DNA of 64,000 nucleotides from CAXMST01 sp963712765 (GTDB lineage: Bacteria; Actinomycetota; Thermoleophilia; Solirubrobacterales; 70-9), in the NCBI GenBank assembly GCA_963712765.1, contig CAVQIX010000005.1, positions 248,001 through 312,000 of the forward strand. The letters are read 5' to 3'. Below the pieces are notes generated by a model, which did not search any database, was not told the origin of the DNA, and saw nothing but the letters and a program-made list of their open reading frames with translations. Position 1 is the first letter of the stretch. Each line of letters opens with the position of its first letter. Shown piece after piece: positions 16,377-24,395 of the stretch. A program made the position numbers and the translations under genes.

Positions 16377-17291
16377 ATGCGGATCGCGAGCCTCGTCCCT
16401 TCGGCAACCGAGATCTGCGGCGCCCTAGGGCTCGCCGACAGCCTCGTGGGGGTGACCCATGAGTGCGACCACCCTCCCGGCGTCGAGCAGCTGCCGCAGC
16501 TGACCCGCAGCGTGATCGCCGACGATCTCTCCGCGGCGGAGATCGATGCCGCCGTGCTCGAGCGAACCGCCAAGGGCGAGGCCCTCTACGAACTCGACAC
16601 GGAGCGGCTCGCCTCGCTGGACGTCGACCTGATCTTCGCCCAGCAGGTGTGCGCGGTGTGCGCGGTCTCCTACGACGACGTGCTCGCGGTCGCCGAGCGG
16701 CTTCCGACTCGGCCGGTGGTGATCTCGCTCGATCCGTCCCGGCTGCCCGACGTCCTCGGCGACGTCGAGCGGGCCGCGGACGCCGCCGGCGACCCCGGGC
16801 GGGGGGTCGCGGTGCGCGGGTCCCTCCAGGCCCGGATCGAGGCGGTGAGCCGGGCGGTCAGCGGCCGGCCCCGGCCCAGGGTCGCAGCGCTGGAGTGGCT
16901 CGATCCCCCCTACGCGGCCGGGCACTGGGTCCCCGAGATGATCGATGCCGCCGGCGGTGTCGATGCGCTCGCCCAGCCCGGGCAGCGGTCCCGCCGGATC
17001 GACTGGACCGAGATCGCGGCCGGCGAGCCGGAGCTGGTCGTGGTGATGCCGTGCGGCATCTATTGCCCCGGCGCCGTGCGCGAGGCTCTCGCCCATGCCC
17101 CCGAGCTCGGCCTGCTCGGCGCCCGTCGCTACGCCGCGGTCGATGCAGCCGCCTCCTTCTCGCGGCCGGGCCCGCGACTCGCCGACGGCGTTGAGCTCCT
17201 GGGTCACCTCCTGCACCCCGAGGCCGTACCCGACCCACCGGGATTGGACTGGAGGCCGATCGACCCAACCGCCGCCACCTGCAGCGGCTAG
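16377..17291 (+). CDS. Cobalamin-binding-type periplasmic-fold protein without signal peptide
   Basis: 304 residues of the BtuF/TroA-like fold: MRIASLVPSATEICGALGL, VGVTHECDHP, LIFAQQVCAVCAVSY and VVVMPCGIYCPGA are the features seen in proteins annotated as cobalamin-binding. The start has no signal sequence, so it is predicted cytoplasmic, unlike a normal ABC binding protein, and no BtuCD-type transporter is nearby. It may be a sensor or cobalamin-related enzyme accessory; function is inferred from fold only. The 3' end overlaps the convergent rhomboid gene by 4 bases. Confidence 0.82.
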   Translation: MRIASLVPSATEICGALGLADSLVGVTHECDHPPGVEQLPQLTRSVIADDLSAAEIDAAVLERTAKGEALYELDTERLASLDVDLIFAQQVCAVCAVSYDDVLAVAERLPTRPVVISLDPSRLPDVLGDVERAADAAGDPGRGVAVRGSLQARIEAVSRAVSGRPRPRVAALEWLDPPYAAGHWVPEMIDAAGGVDALAQPGQRSRRIDWTEIAAGEPELVVVMPCGIYCPGAVREALAHAPELGLLGARRYAAVDAAASFSRPGPRLADGVELLGHLLHPEAVPDPPGLDWRPIDPTAATCSG

Positions 17292-18175
17292 ATCGTCGTG
17301 TAGATGCCGGCGCCGGCGACCAGCACCGCCGCGGCAAAGAGAGCCATACCGAACGCGCCGAGGCCGATGAGCTCGGTGGTCAGGGTCGCGTTTCCGCGGC
17401 CGCGGCGCTCGAACATCAGCACCGCCCAGGCCGCGGCAGCGCCACCGGCGAGCCCGCCCAGGTGGCCACCGACGCTGATGTCGGGGACGCTGAAGGTGAG
17501 GACCAGGTTGAGCACCAGCCAGAATCCGAGCTGGGTCACGACCTGATCGAGGCCGCGGTCGCGGGCGATCAACATCGTCGCCCCGAAGAGGCCGTAGATC
17601 GCGCCCGAGGCACCGACCGTGAACTGCGCGGGGTTCGAGAGCAGCAGGGCGCCGAGCGACCCGGCGATCAGGGAGACGAAGTAGATCGCAACCATCCGCG
17701 GGGTTCCGATCGCGGGCTCGACCAGCCGCCCAAGGATGTAGAGGACGAACATGTTGAGGCCGAGGTGAATGAAGCCACCGTGGAGAAAACCGGCGCTGAT
17801 GATCCGCCACCACTCGCCTCCCTCGCTGGCGATCACCGGGGGAGCGCAGAGTCCGCCCGCGCCGATCGCATCCGCGCAGAGGGCCCCATTGGTGAACAGC
17901 GCGCCGCCTCCGTTGAACGACGTCGCGCCGCCGCCGCCGGCCAACTGACCCAGGAAGAAGAGGACGTTGAGGCCGATCAGGACCATGGTCGCCGGCGCAG
18001 CGGCTCTGGCGCTGACCGCGAATGCCGGTCGCTTCACGCTCTGGCTGTCACCCATGCATTCGGGACAACGCATTCCCACCGGGGAAGGCGTCATGCAATC
18101 GGGGCAGATCGGCCTCCCGCAACGCGAGCAGGCCACGTTCGTCTCGCGGTCGGGGTGCCGGTAGCAGGTCTCCAT
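17288..18175 (-). CDS. Rhomboid-family intramembrane serine protease with N-terminal zinc ribbon
   Basis: 295 residues from ATG METCYRHPDRE. Residues 1-45 form a zinc-ribbon/B-box-like motif with paired Cys and His (CYRHPDRETNVACSRC, CPDC, CPEC). After a linker come about six or seven membrane helices. The catalytic dyad is visible as Ser in GASGAIYGLFG and His in VGGHLGGLAGG, and the NMFVLYILGRLVEPAIG region is the usual rhomboid helix 2-loop. Integral membrane protease; substrates unknown. Much longer in-frame readings upstream are low-complexity and rejected. Confidence 0.92.
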   Translation of the reverse strand: METCYRHPDRETNVACSRCGRPICPDCMTPSPVGMRCPECMGDSQSVKRPAFAVSARAAAPATMVLIGLNVLFFLGQLAGGGGATSFNGGGALFTNGALCADAIGAGGLCAPPVIASEGGEWWRIISAGFLHGGFIHLGLNMFVLYILGRLVEPAIGTPRMVAIYFVSLIAGSLGALLLSNPAQFTVGASGAIYGLFGATMLIARDRGLDQVVTQLGFWLVLNLVLTFSVPDISVGGHLGGLAGGAAAAWAVLMFERRGRGNATLTTELIGLGAFGMALFAAAVLVAGAGIYTTI

Positions 18176-18251
18176 CGGATCGAGAAGACTAGATGGGACC
18201 CGCCGCCGGCCCGCTCGCTTCAGGCCTGGAGCGGGCTCGGGTCCCGAGGCG

Positions 18252-18983
18252 TCAGTCGATGTCGGCGCGCAGAACAGGGGCCGTCTGCGGCGTCTCGCTG
18301 CCGCCCGCAGGCTCGATCGTGACCAGGACGGAGTCCGCCCCGTCAGGGACGTTGGGAATCGCGGCGCTACCGCTACCGTCGGTGCGGGCGACGAAGACCG
18401 AGGACGGGGATGCCTGGCCGTCCTGTGCCACCCATGCTTGAAAGACCCGATCCTCGCCGATCCGCGGCAACCCCTCGACGACGAGAGTGGCCTGACCGTC
18501 TCCGACCTCGAGCGTGCCGCTGGCCTCGATCCGCGGCGACTCCGGCAGCGCCGCGTAGGTCCGCAGGCCCTGCTCATCGCCGCCGAGCAGATAGCCGCCG
18601 ACCCCGACGATCAGAACCGCGACCACGGCGAGGCCGGCGAGGGCCGGCCGCATGGGGATCAGCTCCCGAAGACGGACGAGGATGCCGACCCGCTCGGGCT
18701 CTGGGCTGGGGTCGGGCACGGGCCGCCCGGTCAGCTCGAGGTCGGCCCCTACATCGGCCATCAGGCTCGCCCTCAGGCTCGGCGGCGGCTCCAGCTGCTG
18801 GACTGTGGCGGGCACGAGATCGACCGCCGGCTCCAGCCATCTGAGACGTTCGCCACAGGTGGCGCAGCCGGCGAGATGGTCCTCGAGCTCACGCGCCTCG
18901 TCAGCGTGCAGCGCTCCGAGCGCGTAGGCGGCGAGATCGTCGTGGCGACGCTCCTGGCACCCGAGTGGCTCAGGCTTACTCAT
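18252..18983 (-). CDS. RskA-family anti-sigma factor
   Basis: Binds and holds the neighbouring sigma factor at the membrane. 243 residues: a cytoplasmic zinc-binding anti-sigma domain (LEDHLAGCATCGERLRWL, the His-x3-Cys-x2-Cys core), one transmembrane helix ALAGLAVVAVLIVGVGGYLL near residue 125, and an extracytoplasmic RskA domain with QATLVVEGLP, VFQAWVAQDGQ and a C-terminal VLVTIEPAGGSETPQTAPVL. ATG overlaps the sigma stop by 4 bases (ATGA), so the pair is coupled. Release by regulated proteolysis is the rule in the family; a rhomboid protease gene lies directly downstream. Confidence 0.92.
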   Translation of the reverse strand: MSKPEPLGCQERRHDDLAAYALGALHADEARELEDHLAGCATCGERLRWLEPAVDLVPATVQQLEPPPSLRASLMADVGADLELTGRPVPDPSPEPERVGILVRLRELIPMRPALAGLAVVAVLIVGVGGYLLGGDEQGLRTYAALPESPRIEASGTLEVGDGQATLVVEGLPRIGEDRVFQAWVAQDGQASPSSVFVARTDGSGSAAIPNVPDGADSVLVTIEPAGGSETPQTAPVLRADID

Positions 18984-19579
18984 GCCCATCCCTCCGCGGC
19001 ATCGGGCGTCAACCCCTCGGCCAGCTCGGCTCTGATCTTCTCCAGGCCGAGGCGCATCCTGCCCTTGACGGTGCCGAGCGGCTGGCCCACCATCTCGGCT
19101 ATCTCGCTGTGGCTGAAACCCCCGAAGTAGGCGAGCTCGATCACCTTCGACTGCTCCTCGGGCAGGGACTCGAGGGCACCGCGGAGCTCTCTGGAGGTCT
19201 CGCGCCGGAGCGCCTCGTTCTCGGTGTGCTCCGGCGCCTCGCGGAGATCGAGGAGTGCCTCGTCGTCGTGATCGAGCTTGGGTGCGTTGGCGCCGCCACG
19301 GCGGAGGGCGTCGATGGCACGGTTGCGGACCACGCTGAGCACCCATGAGCGGACGCTGCCGCGGGCGCGATCGAAGCGTGCCTTACTGCGCCAGATCGAG
19401 AGGAAGGCCTCCTGTGAGGTGTCCTCGGCGAGGTTGCGATCGCCGACGATTCGATAGGCCAGCGAGAACGCTGCACCACCATGGCGGTCGTAGAGAACCT
19501 CGAAGGCAACGGGGTCCTTGCGATCGACGAGGGCCATGAGCTCCTCATCGGCAAGCCGCGAGATCTCGGCCGCGGTCAT
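18980..19579 (-). CDS. SigK-type ECF RNA polymerase sigma factor
   Basis: 199 residues with sigma region 2 (FEVLYDRHGGAAFSLAYRI, AEDTSQEAFLSIWR) and region 4 (LESLPEEQSKVIELAYFGG, SEIAEMVGQPLGTVKGRMRLG). It is followed by and coupled to an RskA-family anti-sigma factor, the arrangement of sigK-rskA systems. The ATG is preceded by GGGAGGG. Regulon and inducing signal are not visible; a minus-strand TAGATT lies about 70 nt upstream as a candidate -10. Confidence 0.93.
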   Translation of the reverse strand: MTAAEISRLADEELMALVDRKDPVAFEVLYDRHGGAAFSLAYRIVGDRNLAEDTSQEAFLSIWRSKARFDRARGSVRSWVLSVVRNRAIDALRRGGANAPKLDHDDEALLDLREAPEHTENEALRRETSRELRGALESLPEEQSKVIELAYFGGFSHSEIAEMVGQPLGTVKGRMRLGLEKIRAELAEGLTPDAAEGWA

Positions 19580-19685
19580 CGGGGGGCCCTCCCCGGTCGA
19601 GCAGGCCCGCTAAGGGCTGTGGAGGGTACGCACCTCATCTTCGACGACAATCTACGGTTCGGACCCCTGAGCGGATCACCGGCAG

Positions 19686-20207
19686 ATGGCACGCAAACAG
19701 ACGAAACCAGCCGCGGCCCCCGACAGCGGAGCGACGCTCTCGCGCCTGTTCGCGCTCGCGGTCGGAACCGCGCTGCTGATCGGAGGTGTGGCCGGCTTCT
19801 TCTACGAGCCATCGTTCGGGACCGGGAGCGAGCTCGAGACCGATGACATCCTCTCCCGCTTCCCAACGAACGGCTGGGACAACACGGTGGGGGTGATCGC
19901 CGGGCTCGCGGGGCTGCTGCTGGCATCACGCGCGGCCCGGCCCTACGCCCTGGGGCTCGGGACGTTCTTCGTAGCCCTCGCGATCTGGGGATTCGCGGTC
20001 GAGGACGGAGGTTCGACGATCGCTGACCTGCTCCCGATCGATCGCGCCGACAACCTGCTCCATCTGCTGGTCGGAGCGGCAGGCGTTGCCGCCGGCCTCG
20101 TCGACGGGCGCGGTGAGCCGATCGCCGGGCTGATGCGTCGGCTCAGCCACTCGCAGCGCCGTGGCGGCGGCCGACCTCCGGGAACGAGCGCTTCGGAGCC
20201 GGGCTGA
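19686..20207 (+). CDS. DUF4383-like four-helix membrane protein
   Basis: 173 residues with a short polar N-terminus and four hydrophobic segments (LFALAVGTALLIGGVAGFF, VGVIAGLAGLLLAS, ALGLGTFFVALAIWGFA, NLLHLLVGAAGVAAG). The D-N-L-L-H-L-L-x-G motif before the last helix is typical of DUF4383. Function unknown; common in actinobacteria. It is divergent from the SigK gene and could share its control region. Confidence 0.75.
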   Translation: MARKQTKPAAAPDSGATLSRLFALAVGTALLIGGVAGFFYEPSFGTGSELETDDILSRFPTNGWDNTVGVIAGLAGLLLASRAARPYALGLGTFFVALAIWGFAVEDGGSTIADLLPIDRADNLLHLLVGAAGVAAGLVDGRGEPIAGLMRRLSHSQRRGGGRPPGTSASEPG

Positions 20208-20213
20208 GCCCGC

Positions 20214-20576
20214 TCAGCCAAAGCGGCGCCGGAGCTCGTCGGCGACGCCAGCCATCCCCTCGCTGCTGCGACGGCGCCGGAGCTCGAAGAGGATGAGCGC
20301 GGTCCCGGCGACCCCGCCGACCGCCGCGGCCGCGACCGGGCGAACCCAGTTGCGGGGGTCGCGGAGCGAATCCAGCTCGCTTTCGGTCAGCTCGTCGGCC
20401 CAATCGGAGAGCTCGGTGGCGGCCGCGTCGGCGAGCTTGTTGAAGGTGTCCTCGACCCGGCCACTCAGGCGCTCGGGCGGCTCGATCGGCCGCAGAGCGT
20501 CCGCCAGCAGGGCCTCGAGGTCCATGCTTCCCGGCGATTGAGCGGAGTCCTCGGGCCCGTGGATCGACTCACTCAT
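20214..20576 (-). CDS. Small single-helix membrane protein, possible partner of the ECF sigma factor
   Basis: 120 residues: an acidic N-terminal half (LEALLADALRPIEPPERL, ATELSDWADELTESELDSL), one transmembrane helix VRPVAAAAVGGVAGTALILF near residue 85, and a basic tail. It overlaps the ECF sigma gene by 8 bases, the position of an anti-sigma factor, but has no zinc-binding His/Cys motif and no known domain. An anti-sigma role is inference from position only. Confidence 0.65.
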   Translation of the reverse strand: MSESIHGPEDSAQSPGSMDLEALLADALRPIEPPERLSGRVEDTFNKLADAAATELSDWADELTESELDSLRDPRNWVRPVAAAAVGGVAGTALILFELRRRRSSEGMAGVADELRRRFG

Positions 20577-21141
20577 CGACGTCTCCCCTCCGTTCGGCCA
20601 GGTCCTCCTCGAGCTGTTTGATCGAGCGATGAATCAGCACCTTGGTCGCGCCGTCGCTGCGACCGAGGGCGCGGGCGATCTCGCGATTCGACATCCCTAG
20701 CGCGAACCTCATGATCAGCGCCTCCCGCCGGGCCTCGCTCAGATGGGTGAGACCGGCCATCACCTCGCGCAGCTCCTCTCGACCCTCGGCGATCCGCTCG
20801 GTCCCGTGGGGATGTACCGGCGGCTCGATGTTGTCGAGGGCCGCGGTCGGCTTGCGGGCACGGTCGCGGTGGTAGTTGGCGGCGAGGTTGTGGGCGATCC
20901 GGATCAGCCACGGTCGTAGCGGCCGCCCGTCCGATTCGGCCCGGGCGCGGGCAAAGTGCCTGTACGCCTGCAGAAAGGTCTGCTCGGTCAGGTCCTCGGC
21001 GTCGTGGTGGTTCCCGATCCGGTAGTACGAGTAGCTGTAGACGTCGCGCAGGTGATCGCGGTACAGGTCCTCGAAGGCGCGGTCCAGCTCCGCCTTCTCG
21101 GCTGCGCTGACCTGGCTCGGGTCTTTCCCGCTCGAAGTCAC
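20569..21141 (-). CDS. ECF-type RNA polymerase sigma factor
   Basis: 190 residues with region 2 (LDRAFEDLYRDHLRDVYSYS, AEDLTEQTFLQAYRHF) and region 4 (LTHLSEARREALIMRFALG, NREIARALGRSDGATKVLIH). A GTG start is supported by a TAGGAT box ending 6 nt upstream and no Shine-Dalgarno. The coupled downstream membrane protein may control it. Target promoters are unknown. Confidence 0.92.
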   Translation of the reverse strand: MTSSGKDPSQVSAAEKAELDRAFEDLYRDHLRDVYSYSYYRIGNHHDAEDLTEQTFLQAYRHFARARAESDGRPLRPWLIRIAHNLAANYHRDRARKPTAALDNIEPPVHPHGTERIAEGREELREVMAGLTHLSEARREALIMRFALGMSNREIARALGRSDGATKVLIHRSIKQLEEDLAERRGDVDE

Positions 21142-21147
21142 CCCGAG

Positions 21148-21153
21148 ATCCTA
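21148..21153 (-). promoter_or_regulatory. -10 box of the ECF sigma gene (leaderless)
   Basis: TAGGAT on the minus strand ends 6 nt before the GTG start. Confidence 0.55.
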
Positions 21154-21171
21154 TTGACGGGGAGCCGACGG

Positions 21172-22908
21172 TCATGCCGCGCTCCTAGCGCGCTCGGCGC
21201 GACGCAGCCGCGCTATCCACTCGACGGCGGTGAGGTTTCCCTCGATCAGGGCGGCGAGCCCCTCGAGGCCGTCGGCGTCAACGCCGGAGCCGGAGACGGC
21301 GGCGGCGATCAGCGGCACGGAGTCGAGGCCCTCGGACGCCTGCCCGAGCCGGTCGGGGATCTGCTCGGCGGGAACCCCGCTGCCGAGCAACTCGCCGGCA
21401 CGACGGTTGCGACTGCCGGGAGCGAGGATGGTCGCCGTCAGATCACCGACCCCGGCCAGGCCGGAGAAGGTCTCGAGCTCGGCGCCCTTGAGGGTCGCGT
21501 AGGAGACGCACTCACGCCAGATCTCGGCAGCGGCTATTCCCGCCGCGTTGAGCCCGTGCGGCTCGGCCGCGGCCGCGGCCAGAGACGCGGCGTTCTTTGC
21601 GGCCCCCGCCATCTCGACCCCGACCACATCGGCCGTTCGCTCGCAGATCAGGCCGGCGCGGTCGAAGACGTCGCCGAGCTGTGTCCGGAGGTCGTCGTCG
21701 TCGCTGGCGAGGGCGAGGGCGGCGGTGCCGGAGGCGGCCTCCTTGGCGTGCGCGGGACCGCCGAGCGAGGCCAGCGCCCTGGCCCGGATCCGATCGGTCA
21801 CGTACTCGGAGGGAAGGGTGCCGAGCGGCGGCACGAGTCCCTTGCTGAGCAGCAGCACCGCGGTCCGGCTGCCGATCTTGTCGCCGAGGGCGCCGACCGC
21901 CGCCGGCAGCGATGCCGAGGGCACCGCGAGGCAGACGAGATCAAGCCCGGCCACCTCGATCTCGCTCGCGCGCTTGACCGAGATTGCCTCGGGGAGGTGG
22001 ATTCCCAACAGGTAGGCGTTCTCGCGGGCGTCGGAGACCTGCTCCGCCTGCTCCGCCGTCCGGCAGCCCAGCTGCACCTCGATCCCGCCCCTGGCGAGCA
22101 GGACGGCCACGGCCGTGCCCCAGCTGCCGGCGCCGATCACCGCTGCCTTGCGCATCGGCGGCAGGCCTCCGAGCCACTCCCACTGCAGCTCGATGCTGGG
22201 CCAGATCCGCGAGGTAACCGTCGCCGCCAGAGACGGCGAGGGGTTCTCGGTCTGCGGGAAGCTCGCGACCTTCCCCGCCCGCACCCTGACCTTCCGGGGG
22301 CGGATCTTCCATCCGTTGCGGACGTGCTCGCTGCCGACCACGGCGATCGGCAGCACCGCGGCGCCCGACTCGAGCGCCAACCGCCCGACTCCGCGATGAG
22401 GGGCGGCGAGCGAGCCGCGCCGGATCCGCGTGCCCTCGGGGAAGATGCAGAGGGCGCCGCCGCGATCGAGGATCGCGGCGGATGTCCTGACCGTCTCGTC
22501 ATCAGCGCTGCCGCGGTTGACCGGATAGGCGCCGAGCCGGTTCAGCAGCCAGCCCTGCCAGCGATTCTCGAACAGCTCGACCTTGGCCACGTAGTGCATC
22601 GGCCGACGCCAGGGCAGCAGGGCGCCGATCACGAACGGGTCGAGGAAGCTGCGGTGATTGGAGGCTACGATCAGGCCACGATCGACCTTGGCGTGTTCCC
22701 GTCCGATCCGATCGAGGCGGAACCAGATCAGGAAGACCGGAAGAAGCAGGGCGCGGGCGATCGAGTAGATCAGGAAGTTGACGCCCTTCTCGCGCGTGTA
22801 GCGATGGTAGGAGGCGATCCGCTCGGCTCCGATCCGCTCGGCGGCCCCGGTCTGCGGAGCCTTGCGCGGCTCTTCGGCGCGTTCCTGTCTTCCATCCGTA
22901 TCGGCCAC
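21172..22908 (-). CDS. Fusion of PlsC-type acyltransferase and glycerol-3-phosphate dehydrogenase GpsA
   Basis: 578-residue phospholipid-precursor protein in one uninterrupted frame. Residues 1-250 are a lysophosphatidate/glycerophosphate acyltransferase with NHRSFLD (His85, Asp90 of the HX4D motif) and FPEGTRIRRGSL. From residue 252 a full-length NAD(P)-dependent glycerol-3-phosphate dehydrogenase begins: AVIGAGSWGTAVAVLLARGG, then LLSKGLVPP, GGPAHAKEAASGTA and the catalytic Lys in GAAKNAASLAAAAAE. GpsA makes glycerol 3-phosphate; PlsC-type enzymes acylate it or its mono-acyl product. GTG start. No frameshift or stop separates the halves. Confidence 0.92.
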   Translation of the reverse strand: MADTDGRQERAEEPRKAPQTGAAERIGAERIASYHRYTREKGVNFLIYSIARALLLPVFLIWFRLDRIGREHAKVDRGLIVASNHRSFLDPFVIGALLPWRRPMHYVAKVELFENRWQGWLLNRLGAYPVNRGSADDETVRTSAAILDRGGALCIFPEGTRIRRGSLAAPHRGVGRLALESGAAVLPIAVVGSEHVRNGWKIRPRKVRVRAGKVASFPQTENPSPSLAATVTSRIWPSIELQWEWLGGLPPMRKAAVIGAGSWGTAVAVLLARGGIEVQLGCRTAEQAEQVSDARENAYLLGIHLPEAISVKRASEIEVAGLDLVCLAVPSASLPAAVGALGDKIGSRTAVLLLSKGLVPPLGTLPSEYVTDRIRARALASLGGPAHAKEAASGTAALALASDDDDLRTQLGDVFDRAGLICERTADVVGVEMAGAAKNAASLAAAAAEPHGLNAAGIAAAEIWRECVSYATLKGAELETFSGLAGVGDLTATILAPGSRNRRAGELLGSGVPAEQIPDRLGQASEGLDSVPLIAAAVSGSGVDADGLEGLAALIEGNLTAVEWIARLRRAERARSAA

Positions 22909-22990
22909 CCTCAGGGTTACACGGGCGAGAGTGCCCCGTTACACGCGCGGCGCCCGGCCGCGACCTATCCTGGGGTCCGCTTGACGCCGC

Positions 22991-23063
22991 GCCGGAGTAG
23001 CTCAGCTGGCCAGAGCGCCTGATTTGTAATCAGGAGGTCGCGGGTTCGATTCCCGCCTCCGGC
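22991..23063 (+). tRNA. tRNA-Thr(TGT)
   Basis: Complete 73-nt cloverleaf without encoded CCA. Acceptor stem GCCGGAG/CTCCGGC, D arm with AGCTGGCCAGAGC, anticodon stem CCTGA/TCAGG with loop TTTGTAA (anticodon TGT), and T arm GCGGG-TTCGATT-CCCGC. Its 3' half is repeated at 24396-24444. Confidence 0.96.
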
Positions 23064-23065
23064 TT
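23017..23065 (+). repeat. Left copy of 49-bp direct repeat (tRNA-Thr 3' half)
   Basis: Covers the anticodon arm to the 3' end of tRNA-Thr plus two bases. It is identical to 24396-24444 except for one base in the anticodon (T here, C in the right copy). tRNA 3' halves are the usual attachment sites of integrating elements, so this is attL-like. Confidence 0.75.
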
Positions 23066-23477
23066 CCCCGCAATCGCAGTCTCAATGCGGATTCCCCATC
23101 CACAGCCGCGGCGCCGGTCGGGGCGGTTTCATCGCCTACTGCCCCGATTCTGCCCGTTACTGCCCAATCAGAGCCGTGAACGAGGGCATCTTTCGCATAT
23201 CGGGGTTCCTTTCGTCGGAAGTCCGGGGGCCCCGGGGCGGGCGCTCTCCGCTCCCGGAGAGCCCGCCTGGAGGGAAAGGGGCGCCACTAGATCCCAAGGT
23301 ATCGCCACCTCGGGCGAAATCGGACTTCTCGGTCGTGGTGCCACCATCGGCCGCCATCCGGCTGCATCGGCCGGTATCTGGGGCCCATCAAGCGGACTTC
23401 CAATCAGGCCCGAACACGGAGGACGCCCCAATGGCGCCCTCCGTGTTCGGGCTTTGCTTCCTACTGGGCGAGCCGTC
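23064..23477. other. 414 bp without a convincing gene, inside the tRNA-bounded segment
   Basis: No frame has a recognisable protein, Shine-Dalgarno or codon pattern. It contains a GC-rich hairpin at 23236-23267 (8-bp stem GCTCTCCG/CGGAGAGC, loop CTCC, then a bulge and 5 more pairs) and the strong hairpin at 23408-23452. It is probably decayed sequence of the segment between the two tRNA-Thr 3' halves. Confidence 0.6.
23408..23452. terminator. Strong terminator-like hairpin
   Basis: A perfect 15-bp stem, GCCCGAACACGGAGG with CCTCCGTGTTCGGGC, continues after one mismatch with four more pairs around the loop CCAAT. It lies 25 bp downstream of the stop of the frameshifted gene read on the minus strand. 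Confidence 0.65.
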
Positions 23478-24178
23478 CTAGCCGACGAACAGCGTCCCCC
23501 CGATCCTGCATTGAGCCGCCCCGGCCCCTTCTGCTTGCAGCAAATCACCGGTCACCGTGGTCCCGTTCGCACCGCGGTAGGTGACCGTCGTTTGGGTGAT
23601 GATGCGGCTCCCGCTGTTTGTGAAGTACTTGGCAAAGAACCCCTCGTCCCAGTTATTGCCAGCCACCTGGTCAGTCGTCCCGTCCGCAAAGTGGAGGGAG
23701 AGGTAGAGGTCGCCGTTGTCCGCGGTGCCTCTGTACTCGATGCTTGCTTGGCCGCCGCTGCTGCACTCGCCTTGAATCCGGATTCCGCCCTGGTCGAGGA
23801 ATACGGTCGGACCGCTGTCCTCCTGTGCTGCGAAGCTGACCTTCACCGGCTTGATCCCGTTCGCGGCGCCGGCACTATTGGCCGTCTTCGCGCTATTCGC
23901 CGTCGTCGCGCTATTCGCCGTCGTCGCGCTATCTGCCGTGGTCGCGCTATCTGCCGCCTTGCGCTTGCCACCGACAGGCCCGGTGCCTTCTTGACGATCT
24001 GTTTGTTCGCCTGCTTCTTCCCCTGCTTCTTGGCGATCTTGGTGACCTGCTTTTTGTCCTTCTTGCTCAGCGACGTGACCGCGACTCCGGCGACTGCCGT
24101 TCCCGCCAGCGCCGCCACCAGGGCGACGACTGCGACGAGCAGGGCCGGCGAGGGCTTCGCTCCCTTGATCCTCCGCAT
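23478..24178 (-). pseudogene. Frameshifted secreted repeat protein
   Basis: A GGAAGGAG-preceded ATG opens a frame with a signal-anchor (ALLVAVVALVAALAGTAVAG) and a Lys/Gln-rich stretch (LSKKDKKQVTKIAKKQGKK). Near 23960-23990 the coding frame must shift by -1: the first frame turns into Arg-rich nonsense, while the second continues into NSATTA-type hexapeptide repeats and a roughly 130-residue Gly/Thr-rich C-terminal domain ending GGTLFVG. Surface proteins with this plan are common in this lineage (from memory). It could be a true pseudogene, a sequencing error or, less likely, programmed frameshifting. Confidence 0.7.
23866..23955 (-). repeat. Five 18-bp tandem units in coding sequence
   Basis: Units of the type GTCGTCGCGCTATTCGCC (plus-strand reading) repeat about five times with small changes and encode N/D-S-A-T-T-A hexapeptides on the minus strand. 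A low-complexity stalk in the frameshifted surface-protein gene. Confidence 0.8.
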
Positions 24179-24395
24179 TGGGTGCTCCTTCCGAGTTGGT
24201 TGGAAGCAAGCGTATGCCGGGAGGGGCTGGGGCGCAAACGCTTAGGGGGAGGCCACTTTGAGGATCGGGCAGTTCTGCCTTTATCCGCCGAGATCCGCGT
24301 CTATCCGGCGGTATTCGGGTGCTCGCTGGACACGGCCGAAGTCTCGGCATCCTGCTTATCCATGCGGTAAGACAAGCCTTCTGGAGGGCCGTCTA

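Noticed and set aside
20956..23022. A 688-codon plus-strand open frame
   Set aside because: It is antisense to the ECF sigma and PlsC-GpsA genes, has no domain, and arises from the GC-rich codon bias of the real genes. The same holds for long antisense frames over uvrC, lpdA, aceE and clpC.
23236..23267. Hairpin downstream of tRNA-Thr considered as its terminator
   Set aside because: It lies about 170 bp from the tRNA and has an imperfect lower stem, so it is only noted as local structure.
23866..23955. Regular 18-bp units considered as a CRISPR array
   Set aside because: The units are contiguous with no spacers, and encode an N/D-S-A-T-T-A hexapeptide repeat within a coding frame.
23085..24245. 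Plus-strand frame across the tRNA-bounded segment, considered as a remnant integrase
   Set aside because: No tyrosine or serine recombinase motif; it reads through the antisense of the repeats and lacks codon bias.
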